A stretch of DNA of 64,000 nucleotides, taken from NCBI RefSeq assembly GCF_021391495.1, contig NZ_CP090063.1, positions 5,332,001-5,396,000 of the forward strand. Reading direction: 5' to 3'. How positions within the stretch are numbered: the stretch's first letter is position 1; each line of letters begins with the position of its first letter. Source of the stretch: Amycolatopsis acidiphila (GTDB lineage Bacteria > Actinomycetota > Actinomycetes > Mycobacteriales > Pseudonocardiaceae). A program made the translations under genes and the position numbers. Shown piece after piece: positions 7,276 through 16,418 of the stretch. The notes below the pieces were generated by a model. That model was not told the DNA's origin. It saw only the letters and a program-made list of their open reading frames with translations, and searched no databases.

Positions 7276-8838
7276 ATGCGCGTCGCCCGGTTCTTGTGCG
7301 CCCTGTGTCTGCTCCTCGCTCCCCTGGCGGTGCCGACACCGGCACTCGCGGCCGGGCAGGTGACGGCGTTCGACCTCGACGCCGCAACGATTCCCGGCCT
7401 GCAGCGGATGATGGATTCCGGCACGCTCACCTCGGTGCGCCTGACCGGCCTCTACCTCGCGCGAATCCGGTCGGCCGACCCGAAGGTGCACGCCGTGCTC
7501 TCGGTCGATCCGACGGCACTCGGACAGGCCGCGACGAGCGACCTCCGCCGGCGACTCGGCCGCACCCGCGGCCCCCTCGACGGGATTCCCGTACTGCTCA
7601 AGGACAACATCGACACCCGCGGCCTCGAAACGACCGCCGGCTCGCGGGCGCTGCTGGCGCGGCCCCCGGCCCAGGACGCCCCTCTGGTGACGCGGTTGCG
7701 CGCGGCCGGCGCGGTGGTCCTCGGCAAGACGAACCTGTCGGAGTGGGCGAACTACCGCTCCACCAACTCCACGTCGGGCTGGTCGGGAGTCGGGCTGCAG
7801 ACCAACAATCCCTACGCGCTGGACCGGAACCCCTGCGGCTCGTCGTCCGGCTCGGGCGCCGCGGTCGCGGCGTCGCTGGCGCAGGTCGCCGTGGGCACCG
7901 AGACCGACGGCTCGATCGTGTGTCCGGCCGGTGCCAACGGTGTCGTGGGCCTGAAACCGTCGCTGGGTCTGGTCAGCCGGACGGGCGTGGTCCCCATCTC
8001 GGCCGAGCAGGACACGGCCGGGCCCATGGCACGACACGCGGTCGACGCCGCCATCCTGCTCTCGGCGCTGCAGGGGCGGGATCCGGCCGACCCCGCGACC
8101 CGGATCTACCCGCCGGGCCAGCCCACGGACTACGCGCGGCTGCTCGCTCCGGATGCGCTCCGAGGCGCGCGGATCGGCGTGTGGCGGCAGTCCGGGACCG
8201 ATCCCACCGTCGACGCGACGGTGCAGCACGCGGTGGACGTGCTGCGGGCACAGGGCGCGACTGTGGTCGACGTGAACCTGCCGTACCAGGACCAGATCGG
8301 CGCCGCGGAGAACGCCGCGCTGCTCAGCGAGTTCGCCCGCGACCTCCCGGCCTACCTCGCCCACCGCCCGGCCGCGCCGCAGACGATCGCCGGGCTCGTC
8401 GCCTTCAACCGGCAGGACCCGGTCGAGCTCAGCAGGTTCGGGCAGGAACTGTTCGAGCAGGCTCTCACCGCACCGGCCACCACCGATCCCACCTACCTGC
8501 GCAACCGCGCGACCGCCACCACGCTGGCGCGGAAGTCCATCGACGACACCCTCGCCGCACAGCACCTCGACGCGATCATCTCCCCTACCAACGGCCCGGC
8601 CTGGCTCACCACCTACGGCCACGGCGATGTCGGCTACGAGATCGGCTCGTCCACGCCGGCCGCGGTCGCCGGCTACCCGGACGCCAGCGTCCCGGCCGGT
8701 TACGCGGGTGAGCTTCCCCTCGGGATCTCCATCTTCGCGGGCCGCTGGTCCGACGCTCACGTACTCTCACTGGCCGCCGCCTTCGAACACGCCGACCCGG
8801 TCCGCCACGCCCCGCGCTTCATCCCTACGGTCGGTTGA
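7276..8838 (+). CDS. Secreted amidase (amidase-signature family)
   Basis: A 520-residue amidase-signature hydrolase with an N-terminal signal peptide (MRVARFLCALCLLLAPLAV, cleavage likely after PALA near residue 25). The catalytic Ser-cisSer-Lys set is visible: Lys109 in VLLKDN, the Gly/Ser-rich CGSSSGSGAAVA, and ETDGSIVCPA holding the nucleophile region. The frame is open upstream to 7135, but the signal peptide marks the start at 7276. Exported actinobacterial members often cleave amides or peptides. The substrate is unknown, and the gene stands alone. Confidence 0.9.
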   Translation: MRVARFLCALCLLLAPLAVPTPALAAGQVTAFDLDAATIPGLQRMMDSGTLTSVRLTGLYLARIRSADPKVHAVLSVDPTALGQAATSDLRRRLGRTRGPLDGIPVLLKDNIDTRGLETTAGSRALLARPPAQDAPLVTRLRAAGAVVLGKTNLSEWANYRSTNSTSGWSGVGLQTNNPYALDRNPCGSSSGSGAAVAASLAQVAVGTETDGSIVCPAGANGVVGLKPSLGLVSRTGVVPISAEQDTAGPMARHAVDAAILLSALQGRDPADPATRIYPPGQPTDYARLLAPDALRGARIGVWRQSGTDPTVDATVQHAVDVLRAQGATVVDVNLPYQDQIGAAENAALLSEFARDLPAYLAHRPAAPQTIAGLVAFNRQDPVELSRFGQELFEQALTAPATTDPTYLRNRATATTLARKSIDDTLAAQHLDAIISPTNGPAWLTTYGHGDVGYEIGSSTPAAVAGYPDASVPAGYAGELPLGISIFAGRWSDAHVLSLAAAFEHADPVRHAPRFIPTVG

Positions 8839-9236
8839 CCGGCCGTCAGGTCCGTGTTGCGCCTCCTGCGCCTCCTGCGCCGCCGACGGGCCGGCTGAGG
8901 CGGGCGTGGCGGCGGGAGATCGAGGGCTTGCTCGCGCTCGATCTTTCGCCGCCCGTGCATCGGCGTCCACCACTCCACGACGAGCATCGTCGCCTCGTCA
9001 TTGAGGCGGGTGTGTACGACCCCCCGACGTCGGCGCGGTCGCCGTCCGGTCCTTCGGCGATGGGTCCGGCGGCGATCACTCGGCGCCGTGCAGGGCGAAT
9101 CGCGGGTCCCCACGGAACATGGACAGTTCGTAGCTGACATATGCGGCCGGAAGAAAATCAATGTGAACTGCATCGCACCCGGCGTAGCATTCACGAGCTT
9201 GCCGGCAGGCGGCAGGCACACGCAAAGGGGGCGGAC
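8839..9236. other. 398-nt stretch between genes with an SDR relic
   Basis: No intact gene is seen. On the plus strand about 9140-9200 reads GRKKINVNCIAPGVAFT, the RVNCIAPG motif of short-chain dehydrogenases, as an isolated scrap. Minus-strand 9080-9140 reads AYVSYELSMFRGDPRFALHG with coding-like codons, but I cannot place it. The Shine-Dalgarno AAAGGGGGCGG of the next gene is intact. Confidence 0.4.
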
Positions 9237-10045
9237 ATGTACGACTACTTGGTCGTCGGTGCGGGTTCGGCAGGCTGTGTCCTGGCCGCCCGGCTCAGCG
9301 AAGACCCCGACGTGACGGTGGCACTGGTCGAGGCCGGGCCGCCGGACACCGCCGACGAGATCCACATCCCGGTGGCTTACCCGTCTCTGTTCAAGAGCCG
9401 CTGGGACTGGGACTACGACAGCGAGGCCGAGCCCGAGTTCGGTGGCCGGCGGGCTTACCTGCCGCGGGGTCGCACGCTGGGCGGCTCGAGCTCGATGAAC
9501 TCGATGTTTTAAATGCGTGGCAGCCGCTCCGACTACGACAGCTGGGCGGCGGGCGGAGCGGAGGGCTGGAGCTACGACGAGGTGCTCCCGTACTTCCGCC
9601 GTGCGGAGGACAACGAGCGTGGGACGGACGAGTACCACGGCGTCGGAGGGCCGTTGGCGGTGTCCGACGGGCGGTTCGCTGGCACCCATTGGGCGAAGCG
9701 TTCCTCGAGGCTGCGGCGCAAGCGGGCTACCGGCACAACGCCGACTTCAACGGCGCGAGCCAGTTGGGCGTCGGCCGCTACCAGGTGACCCAGCGCAACG
9801 GCCTGCGCTGCAGTGCGGCCGACGCTTACCTGCGTCCGGCGATGCGGCGTCCGAACCTCACGGTGATCACCGAGGCACTCGCGCACCGGGTCCTCTTCGA
9901 GCGCGGCCGTGCGGTCGGCATCGAGATCAGCCGCGGCAGTCAGCTCGAAGAGCTGCGGGCCGAGCGTGAGGTCGTCCTTTCTGCGGGCGCGTACGGGACA
10001 CCGCACCTGCTGCTGCGCTCGGGTGTCGGTCCTGCCGCAGGGTGA
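9237..10045 (+). pseudogene. GMC oxidoreductase, broken by nonsense, frameshift and truncation
   Basis: The FAD-binding start of a glucose-methanol-choline oxidoreductase is clear (MYDYLVVGAGSAGCVLAARL), as is GGSSSMNSMF. At 9510-9512 a TAA interrupts the conserved 'MNxMxYxRG' segment, and the frame resumes as MRGSRSDYDSWAAGG. Near 9680-9690 the reading shifts frame into GEAFLEAAAQAGY. The product ends at RSGVGPAAG after about 270 of the usual 520 or so residues, lacking the C-terminal catalytic His region. Three independent lesions mean it is not functional as read. Confidence 0.85.
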
Positions 10046-10297
10046 GCTCGCTCCTCGATGCGCCCGCGGCTCTGCTGCGGCCATCGATCATCGCCCGCGT
10101 GATCGCCGGGAACCGGCACAGGACACCGGGGCACGCACCGTCCAGGGAGGTGCTGATGCCGAACTGAATTGCCGCGGGTACCCGGCACCGTTTCCGTGCG
10201 CGTAAAGCCGAGCCATCGACCGCGGTCGCCAGGTAGGTAGCGGGAGGAGCAAGCGAGGGCGTAGATATAGAGGTTCCTCTGCTTTGGGGTGGTTGCC

Positions 10298-11086
10298 GTG
10301 TCCGAGTATCTGCTGGACAACCGGGCCAGACAGGCTCGTGACCGCTTCGGTGCGCTGTCCGCGTTGTTCGACCGGGTGACCGATCAGCACTTCGAAGCGA
10401 TCGGTGTTGCCGCCGGCTGGCGGTGCTGGGAGGTCGGCGCGGGCGGTCCCGCGGTGCCGCGGCTTTTGGCGGAGCGGGTTCATCGCGGGGGAACGCCGGG
10501 CACGGTGCTGGCTACCGACATCGAGATCGGGTGGCTCGGTGAGATGCCGGCCGGTGTCGAGGTGCGACAGCACGACGTCGTCCACGACGAGGTGCCCGGT
10601 GCTGGTTTCGACCTGGTGCACGCCAGGTTGGTGCTGGTGCACCTGCCCGAGCGGGAGACGGTGCTCCGGCGGCTGGCGGGGACGCTGCGGCCAGGCGGTT
10701 GGTTGTTCGTCGAGGACGTCGAAACCGCCTTGCAGCCCGTGGCGTTTCTGGATCCGCACGCGGATGTCGAGTTCCTGGGCAACCGGATTCGCGCGGATTT
10801 CGTCGCTCTGCTCGAGCAGCGGGGCGCCGACATGACGTTCGGTCGTAAGCTGCCGCGGCTCCTTCGCTGGTGCGGTCTGGTAGACGTGACCGCAGACGGC
10901 CGGATCACCCTCGCGCATCCGGGCGGCGCGGACCTGGAGCGCGCCAACATCGACCAGGTGCGCGCCGGCCTGGTCGGACAGGGCCATGTCACCGCCGAGG
11001 AGGTCGACACGTACCTGAGCGCCCTGGACCGGCTTACCCCGGCGGGACCACCGTTGATCTCGGTGTATGGCCGCCGGCCCGAGTAG
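10298..11086 (+). CDS. Class I SAM-dependent methyltransferase
   Basis: A 262-residue methyltransferase. Motif I is degenerate but recognisable as WEVGAGGPAVPRLL, followed by ATDIEIGWL (motif II acid), FDLVHARLVLVHLPER (motif IV/post-I) and LRPGGWLFVEDVE. I chose the GTG at 10298 because GGGGTGG lies six bases upstream; an in-frame GTG at 10289 is also possible. Such stand-alone enzymes often modify small molecules. No substrate can be read from its neighbours, which are mostly gene relics. The preceding 10046-10297 holds only a short coding-like tail. Confidence 0.85.
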   Translation: MSEYLLDNRARQARDRFGALSALFDRVTDQHFEAIGVAAGWRCWEVGAGGPAVPRLLAERVHRGGTPGTVLATDIEIGWLGEMPAGVEVRQHDVVHDEVPGAGFDLVHARLVLVHLPERETVLRRLAGTLRPGGWLFVEDVETALQPVAFLDPHADVEFLGNRIRADFVALLEQRGADMTFGRKLPRLLRWCGLVDVTADGRITLAHPGGADLERANIDQVRAGLVGQGHVTAEEVDTYLSALDRLTPAGPPLISVYGRRPE

Positions 11087-11264
11087 CCATGACGAACTCC
11101 GACCCGAACCGCTGCTATCCGCCGGCGGCGTGCGGCAGTCACCGGCTGCGGTATATCTGCGGACGGACACCACGGGGATCACGCTCTCGCAGCTTCGCCA
11201 TGATGAGCGCCGCGGCGATCGACTCGCCGAATCGGACCGGATGTGCTCGCCGCGCCGGTTCGTC

Positions 11265-11545
11265 GCCCGCGTGTGCTCCACCATCGTGTCCACCCTGTCC
11301 AGCACCGCGCGCGCATGGCCGGCCAGCACGCGCCCCGCCTCCGTCGGCGTTGCCGAACGAGAACCCCTGATCAGCAGCGCCACGCCCAGGCTGTCCTCCA
11401 GCACCCGCATGGCCCGCGACACGGCTGGAGGCGGACGACGACCGCGCCGATCCTCAACGCCACCCCGGTTCCCTGCACGACGTCACCGGCGGCGACGCCG
11501 AGGATCGCGAGCAGCCCCGCCCGCGTCCCCCGGCGAGCGCGCTCT
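11265..11545 (-). pseudogene. Fused relics of a LysE-type exporter and a LysR regulator
   Basis: Reading leftwards, 11545-11431 gives RGTRAGLLAILGVAAGDVVQ, typical of the first part of LysE/RhtB exporters. Then 11422-11265, in another frame, gives AMRVLEDSLGVALLIRGSRS followed by ATPTEAGRVLAGHARAVLDR, the second half of a LysR helix-turn-helix and its linker helix. Neither is complete. LysE exporters are commonly paired with LysR regulators, so these may be the collapsed remains of one divergent pair. Confidence 0.6.
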
Positions 11546-11684
11546 TGAGGACGCTATTCGCACACTCCCCCATACACATACCAGCCAGACAGTGTCCAAT
11601 CTGGACTTTCTGACAGGCGTTCCTGCGGCGTTTCGTATCGAGCGCACCACGGCTGTCGCCACAACTTGGCAAAAACCCCGGTGT

Positions 11685-12406
11685 TCACATCGGCGGTGTG
11701 GTCACCCGCCCCACCGGACCCAGGCCGTTCATGGCGGGCGCGACGGTACCGAACGTCGCGGTGACCAGCGGCCGGTCGCTGTCCCCCGCCAGCAGCCACT
11801 CGGGCAGCACACCACCGCCGTTGTACGGGACGTAGCGCATGGACCAGCCCTCGGGCCGGCCGGTGAGCATACTGGGCGGTGCGACATCGACGTAGCCGGC
11901 GAGATCGGGCCGGCCGGCGCCGTGGTTGTCGAGTTCGTCGGCCAGGTGCTCGTGCGCGGCCTCGACCAAGCCGCCTGGACGGCCGAAGCCGAGGCCGTGT
12001 CCGATCACCGGCACGCCGAGCCGGCCGCCGACCAGCAGGCCGGCCACGGTCAGCATGGACTGCACTACAACGTCGGGCCGGAACCGGTCGGCGGTCTGGA
12101 CCGTGCGGTCGATCAGCGGCGTGGACAGCGTCGGCACCAGGTCGGCGATCTGCCGGATGTCGGTGGTCTTGTTGATGAACAGCCGCGCGAACTGCTCGGG
12201 TTCGGTTTCCCGCAACGTCCTCATCATCTGCCGCATCTCAGCTTCGACCATGACATCGGCAACCGGCAGGCCGGCGTCGCGGGCGGCCAAGGCGTCGCCG
12301 CCGGTTGCTATCAGCACCTCGTGTCCCGCAGCGCGGAGCGCCCATGCGAGAGGATCATCGGAAAGGCGTGGCCGATGCCCGGAAGCGACACGAACAGTAC
12401 GCGCAC
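11685..12406 (-). pseudogene. GT1-type glycosyltransferase, frameshifted and C-terminally truncated
   Basis: A GTG at 12406 with an AGGAG upstream starts VRVLFVSLPGIGHAFPMI, the N-terminus of macrolide/antibiotic-type UDP-glycosyltransferases. The frame then shifts near 12355 and continues as PLAWALRAAGHEVLIATGGD through a normal N-terminal acceptor domain. Only about 240 residues are encoded, against roughly 390-420 in the family. It ends shortly after TATFGTVAPAMNG, where the nucleotide-sugar-binding domain should begin. It cannot make an active transferase as read. Confidence 0.8.
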
Positions 12407-12632
12407 GAGAAAAACTCCTCATGTGTGGTGACGCAGTAGGCGCACCCGTCGGGGCCGCATCCCAGGACAAGCCACCAGCAGCCCGGGGCAACAAAAAGGG
12501 CGAACCCCACAGGGCACCACAGCGCCGGATACTGTGTCGTTCGTACCGATCGTCGGCATCGTACCGGCCCGCCATCGCCACGCGAAGTGGTCCGTTCGAT
12601 CGGCTCGCTCGGACAGGACTCGCGAAACTCCG

Positions 12633-12700
12633 TCACTCCGGGACGGTGAACGCCGCGGTGATGCCTCCGTCGAGCGGGATCGCGGCTGCCGTGCCGGCGC
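12633..12700 (-). pseudogene. C-terminal scrap of a short-chain dehydrogenase
   Basis: The minus strand ends in GTAAAIPLDGGITAAFTVPE and a TGA at 12633. This is the characteristic tail of SDR enzymes (IPLDGG). Nothing upstream in frame continues the fold. Confidence 0.45.
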
Positions 12701-12821
12701 GGGGCCCCGGTTCTGGGCGCTTGTCCTGGCCGAGGCGCACAACCGCGGCATTCCAGATGTCCTGATCTGCTGCTTGGGCCGGCTCGCAGGCTCGGTCGCT
12801 GGGCGCCGTTCCAGGCGAGGG

Positions 12822-13520
12822 TCACCAGGGGATGGTGCCGTCACGGCCGAGGAACGTCCCGGTCGGGCCGCCGGGCTCCACCAGGGCAGCGGTCAGGATC
12901 GGTGCTACACCCTCCTCGACGGTCTGGGTGCCGCGGAAGCCGTTGAGGTCGGTGGCCGTGTAGCCGGGGTCCACGACGTTCACCCGCAACTCGGGGAATG
13001 CCTTGGCGTACTGGACGGTCAGCATCGCGACCGCGGACTTCGACGCGGTGTACGGGAGGTTGGCGACGGTGTACTCGACGCGGCCGGGATCCAGGACGAA
13101 GGGCACCGAGCCGAGCCCGCTGCCGACGTTGACGATCACCCCGTGCGCGCTGCGCCGCAGCAGGGGGAGGAAAGCGTGCGTGACCCGCACGAGGCCCAGC
13201 ACGTTCGTGGCGAACACGGCGGCGACGTCGTCGGCCGTGACATCCGCGGGTTCCTTGCGTCCGCCGGAAATGCCCGCGTTGTTCACCAGCACGTCGAGCG
13301 AGTCGCGCTCCCGTGTGACCCGCTCGGCCGCGGCCTGGACCGACGCGTCGTCGGTGACGTCCAGCACCAGCGGCACGCCACCGCCCAGCCGTTCCGCGGC
13401 CTGGCGGGCGTTGTCCTCCTTGCGGGCCGCGAGATAGACGGTGTGGCCCGCTTCGAGCAGCCGGCGGGCGGTCTCGAAGCCGAGGCCCTTGTTGGCTCCG
13501 GTGATCAGTGTCGTGGTCAT
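12822..13520 (-). CDS. Short-chain dehydrogenase/reductase
   Basis: A 232-residue classical SDR. TGANKGLGFETARRLLEAG is the cofactor-binding motif and NNAGISGG the NNAG motif. The catalytic residues lie in NVGSGLGS and YTASKSAVAML (YxxxK), followed by RVNVVDPGYTATDLNG. The open frame runs further upstream, but the start is at MTTTLITGANKG. The group resembles carbonyl-reductase-like SDRs that sit beside XRE-type regulators, and a broken XRE start indeed lies divergently upstream. Confidence 0.9.
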   Translation of the reverse strand: MTTTLITGANKGLGFETARRLLEAGHTVYLAARKEDNARQAAERLGGGVPLVLDVTDDASVQAAAERVTRERDSLDVLVNNAGISGGRKEPADVTADDVAAVFATNVLGLVRVTHAFLPLLRRSAHGVIVNVGSGLGSVPFVLDPGRVEYTVANLPYTASKSAVAMLTVQYAKAFPELRVNVVDPGYTATDLNGFRGTQTVEEGVAPILTAALVEPGGPTGTFLGRDGTIPW

Positions 13521-13620
13521 GCCTCCACGATGCCGGGCGACGCAGGACGGGGCCAGAGACGGCGTTTCCTGGTAGTCCGAATACCAGGCAGTGCGCAGCA
13601 GTGGCTGGCAGCATGGACGC

Positions 13621-13686
13621 ATGAGTACGGAGCTGGCGGAGATCCTGCGGTTCTGACGGGAACGGCTGCCACCGGCGGGGGCGGGC
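13621..13686 (+). pseudogene. Start of an XRE/helix-turn-helix regulator, interrupted
   Basis: MSTELAEILRF, a TGA stop at 13654-13656, then RERLPPAGAGLGW. This matches the first 20-25 residues of the actinobacterial regulators that begin MSTELxxFLRxRRERLxP and are found divergent from SDR genes. The rest is missing, replaced by a monooxygenase fragment on the other strand. Confidence 0.5.
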
Positions 13687-13874
13687 CTCGGCTGGATGCC
13701 CTTGCCGCGCGAGCCGGGCTGCGGACCAGGGGCGGCCTCGATCAGGCGGCAGGAGACGCCGCGGCGGGCGAGCTCGCAGGCCAGCGTCAGCCCGGTCGGG
13801 CCGGCGCCGACGATCAACACCGTCAGCGCGTTCCGCACCTGCGGCGACAGCTCCGGTTTCGTCGTCTCGGTCAT
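13686..13874 (-). pseudogene. N-terminal fragment of an FAD-dependent aromatic monooxygenase
   Basis: Beginning at 13874, the protein reads MTETTKPELS, then ALTVLIVGAGPTGLTLACEL and SRGKGIQPR. This is the dinucleotide-binding start of PheA/TfdB-type flavin hydroxylases including the conserved SRGxxIQPR. After about 63 residues the homology stops. It was presumably the original target of the adjacent TetR operators. Confidence 0.65.
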
Positions 13875-13887
13875 CGTCCCCCGGCCA

Positions 13888-13905
13888 AGAAAGGAATCTC
13901 TTTCT
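13888..13905. promoter_or_regulatory. TetR-type operator, copy 1
   Basis: AGAAAGGAATCTCTTTCT is an 18-bp dyad with arms AGAAAG/CTTTCT. It lies 14 nt before the start of the monooxygenase fragment, between it and the divergent TetR gene. It shares its arms with the second site 41 bp away. Confidence 0.65.
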
Positions 13906-13928
13906 AGTGAAAGTAGAGCCTCTTGCTA

Positions 13929-13946
13929 AGAAAGGCAAGCCTTTCT
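13929..13946. promoter_or_regulatory. TetR-type operator, copy 2
   Basis: AGAAAGGCAAGCCTTTCT is an 18-bp palindrome with 8-bp perfect arms, ending 12 nt before the TetR start codon. With copy 1 it gives the consensus AGAAAGG-N4-CCTTTCT in part and suggests autoregulation of the TetR gene. Confidence 0.7.
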
Positions 13947-13957
13947 ATCGTGGAGCG

Positions 13958-14560
13958 GTGGTTACCGAGGCGTCAGGACCCGTCCGCCGTCGCCGGCACG
14001 GCAAGGAACTCGAGTCCGCGGTGCTCGCCGCTGGATGGGACGAGCTGGTCGAAGTCGGATACGCTCGCTTGACGATGGGCTCGGTCGCCGTACGCGCTCG
14101 GACCAGCGAGCCCGTGCTCTACCGCCGTTGGGCCAACAAGGACCAGCTCGTGCTCGCCGCGATCCAGCACCACCGGAACGCCAACCCGGCCGCAGTCCCC
14201 GACACCGGCGCCCTGCGCAGCGATCTGCTCGCCCAACTGACGGCCGTGAGCGAAGCCCTTGCCGGCTACTTCGCCATCGCCGCAGCCGCCGCCTTCTCGG
14301 GGCTACTGACCGACACCGGCCTCACCCCCGCACAGGCCCGTGACAAGGTCATGGACGCCCAGCAACTCCCGCGTGTCCGAACCATCTACCAACGCGCCCA
14401 CGACCGCGGCGAGATCGACCTCCGGCGCATCCCCTCAGTCGTGCTCGACATGCCGTTCGACCTGGTGCGTCACGACCTGCTCATGGACCTCGAGCCACTG
14501 AAGCCCGCGCGCATCCGGTCGATCGTCGACGAACTCTTCCTGCCCCTCGTGCGGAACTGA
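13958..14560 (+). CDS. TetR-family transcriptional regulator
   Basis: A 200-residue TetR regulator. The N-terminal helix-turn-helix is seen in ARLTMGSVAVRARTSEPVLY then RRWANKDQLV, followed by an all-helical ligand domain. The frame is open to an ATG at 13907, but that would translate the operator palindrome. The GTG at 13958 is the better start and may be leaderless or use the close GGAG. It probably represses itself and the divergent, now truncated, flavin monooxygenase. Confidence 0.88.
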   Translation: MVTEASGPVRRRRHGKELESAVLAAGWDELVEVGYARLTMGSVAVRARTSEPVLYRRWANKDQLVLAAIQHHRNANPAAVPDTGALRSDLLAQLTAVSEALAGYFAIAAAAAFSGLLTDTGLTPAQARDKVMDAQQLPRVRTIYQRAHDRGEIDLRRIPSVVLDMPFDLVRHDLLMDLEPLKPARIRSIVDELFLPLVRN

Positions 14561-14569
14561 CGCGCATCG

Positions 14570-15241
14570 ATCGCCAACGTGAAGAAGCGCTTGCCGGTGG
14601 CGGCAGCCGGCCTGGTGTCACGCGTGAGGAGTCCGCGGAGCTGCGGGAACTGCGCAAGCGCAACCGGCTGCTGGAGCAGGAGAACGAGGTCCTGCGCAAG
14701 GCCGCCGCCTATCTGACGCAGGGAACCTGCCGGGAAAATAGTCTTCCCGCTCGTCCGTGACCTGGCCGCGGCCGACGTCCCGATCAGGGTACCGGCCGCG
14801 GTGACGTGCAGGGTGCTGGGCATCTCCCGGCAGGCCTACTACCAGTGGCGATCCGCCCCGGTCTCGCAGCGCGATTGGGATGACGCCCATCTGATCAACG
14901 TCGCGCTCGACATTCACGCCGACGATCCGGGCGACGGGTACCGGTTCATCGCCGACGAACTCGCTGCGCGTGGGTTCACCGCCTCGGAGAACCGGGTATG
15001 GCGGATCTGCTCAATGCAACAGATCTTTTCGTTGCACGCCAGGAAGAAAGGACGTCACCGAAAAGCGGGACCACCGGCGCATGACGACTTGGTACGCCGG
15101 AACTTCACCGCCGGCGCACCGAATGTGCAGTGGTTGACAGACATCACTGAGCACCACCAGAGAAGGCAAGCTCTACCCCTTCGCCTACTACAGCCATCGG
15201 GTGAGAAGTTCCCGCGAGCCCCTGCGCCCACTGAAACTTGA
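14570..15241 (+). mobile_element. IS3-family transposase, 5' part, frameshifted and truncated
   Basis: 14620-14720 encodes the OrfA C-terminal coiled coil (ESAELRELRKRNRLLEQENE). From about 14738, OrfB begins IVFPLVRDLAAADVP and continues TCRVLGISRQAYYQWRSAPV and VSQRDWDDAHLINVALDIH up to QWLTDITEHH, the first part of the DDE domain. A base is then lost and the frame runs out at 15241. The second and third catalytic acids are absent, so it is dead. Confidence 0.8.
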
Positions 15242-15375
15242 TTCTGCGCAAGTAAAGCGCCGCGGTCTTCGGCATGGCAGTACGAACCGCAACGAGTGAA
15301 CCGCCCCGCCGAGCCCAGGCACCGGCGCCTTCCCTGACAGGACCATCGTATCCAGACAAGCCAGGTGGTGAGGAC

Positions 15376-16410
15376 ATGAAGGCGGTCCGCTTGCATCATT
15401 ACGGCGAGCAACCGAGGCTCGAGGACGTCCCCGAGCCCTCGATTTCCCAACCACTCGACGTCATCGTCGAAGTGGGCGGAGCCGGGTTATGCGAAACCGA
15501 TCTGCAGGTGATTCAGGGGCAATGGGGCGCCAGAACCGACCCTGTCCTGCCACTCACGCTCGGCCACGAGAACGCCGGCTGGGTACGCGAGGTCGGCACG
15601 GCCGTGGAAAACGTGCAGGCCGGCGACCCGGTCATCGTGCACCCGCTGACCACGTGCGGATTCTGCCGGCCGTGCCGCGCGGGCGACGAGGCACACTGCG
15701 AACGCGCCGCCTTCACGGGCGTCGACTTCGACGGCGGCATGGCCGAGTTGCTGCTGACCAGCGCCCGTTCCCTGGTCAAGCTGCGCCCGCTGCTGCAGCC
15801 CGCGGAGGTCGCCACGCTCGCCGACGACGGGCTGGCCGCCTACCACACCGTCCGGGCCGCGCTGCCGCTGCTGTATCCCGGCACCTGCGCCGTCGTGCTG
15901 GGGGCGGGACGGCTCGGGCGCGTCGGCCTGCAATGCCTCTTGGCACTGAGCCCCGCGGAAGTGGTAGTAGTCGACCTGTCCGACCGGGACCTCGGCGTCG
16001 CGGCCGGGCTGGGCGCACATCACACCGTGCGAGCGGGCCGAGGGCAGGTCCAAGCCGTCCGGGACCTGACGTCCGGTGCGGGCGCCGACGTCGTCCTGGA
16101 TTTCGCCGAACGGCCGGGAGCCGAAGCCGACCGGATCGCGATGGTGCGGCGCGCCGGTTCGTACTTCGTCGTCGGCTCCGGCGCGAACATGGATATCCCG
16201 GCAGTGGACGTCATCGCGTCAGAGATCAACGTCGTGGGCAAGTTCTCCGGCAGTCACGGCGACCTCGCCGACCTGGTGACGCTGGCCGCGCAGCACCAGA
16301 TCAAGCTGGAGACCTCGACCTATGACCTCGACTCGGTCGCCGAGGTGATCAGCGACCTCGCGAACGGGCGGCTGCGGAGCTGGGGCGTGCTCACTCCCAC
16401 GCCTGGCTGA
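15376..16410 (+). CDS. Zinc-dependent alcohol dehydrogenase
   Basis: A 344-residue medium-chain dehydrogenase. The catalytic zinc ligands lie in GAGLCETDLQ and GHENAGWV. The structural zinc cysteines lie in CGFCRPCRAGDEAHC, and the Rossmann motif is VVLGAGRLGRVGLQ. An AGG-rich Shine-Dalgarno precedes the ATG at 15376. The sequence style is that of the NAD-dependent secondary/aryl alcohol dehydrogenases found beside actinobacterial propane or aromatic monooxygenases. It lies immediately after the IS3 fragment, so its original context is lost. Confidence 0.9.
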   Translation: MKAVRLHHYGEQPRLEDVPEPSISQPLDVIVEVGGAGLCETDLQVIQGQWGARTDPVLPLTLGHENAGWVREVGTAVENVQAGDPVIVHPLTTCGFCRPCRAGDEAHCERAAFTGVDFDGGMAELLLTSARSLVKLRPLLQPAEVATLADDGLAAYHTVRAALPLLYPGTCAVVLGAGRLGRVGLQCLLALSPAEVVVVDLSDRDLGVAAGLGAHHTVRAGRGQVQAVRDLTSGAGADVVLDFAERPGAEADRIAMVRRAGSYFVVGSGANMDIPAVDVIASEINVVGKFSGSHGDLADLVTLAAQHQIKLETSTYDLDSVAEVISDLANGRLRSWGVLTPTPG

Positions 16411-16418
16411 CCCCGCAG

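Noticed and set aside
7225..8760. A 511-codon minus-strand frame opposite the amidase
   Set aside because: Antisense shadow in GC-rich coding DNA; the plus strand has the signal peptide and catalytic motifs.
8861..8885. CGCCTCCTG triplication as a repeat element
   Set aside because: Only two to three copies of a 9-mer in GC-rich DNA; low complexity rather than a defined repeat.
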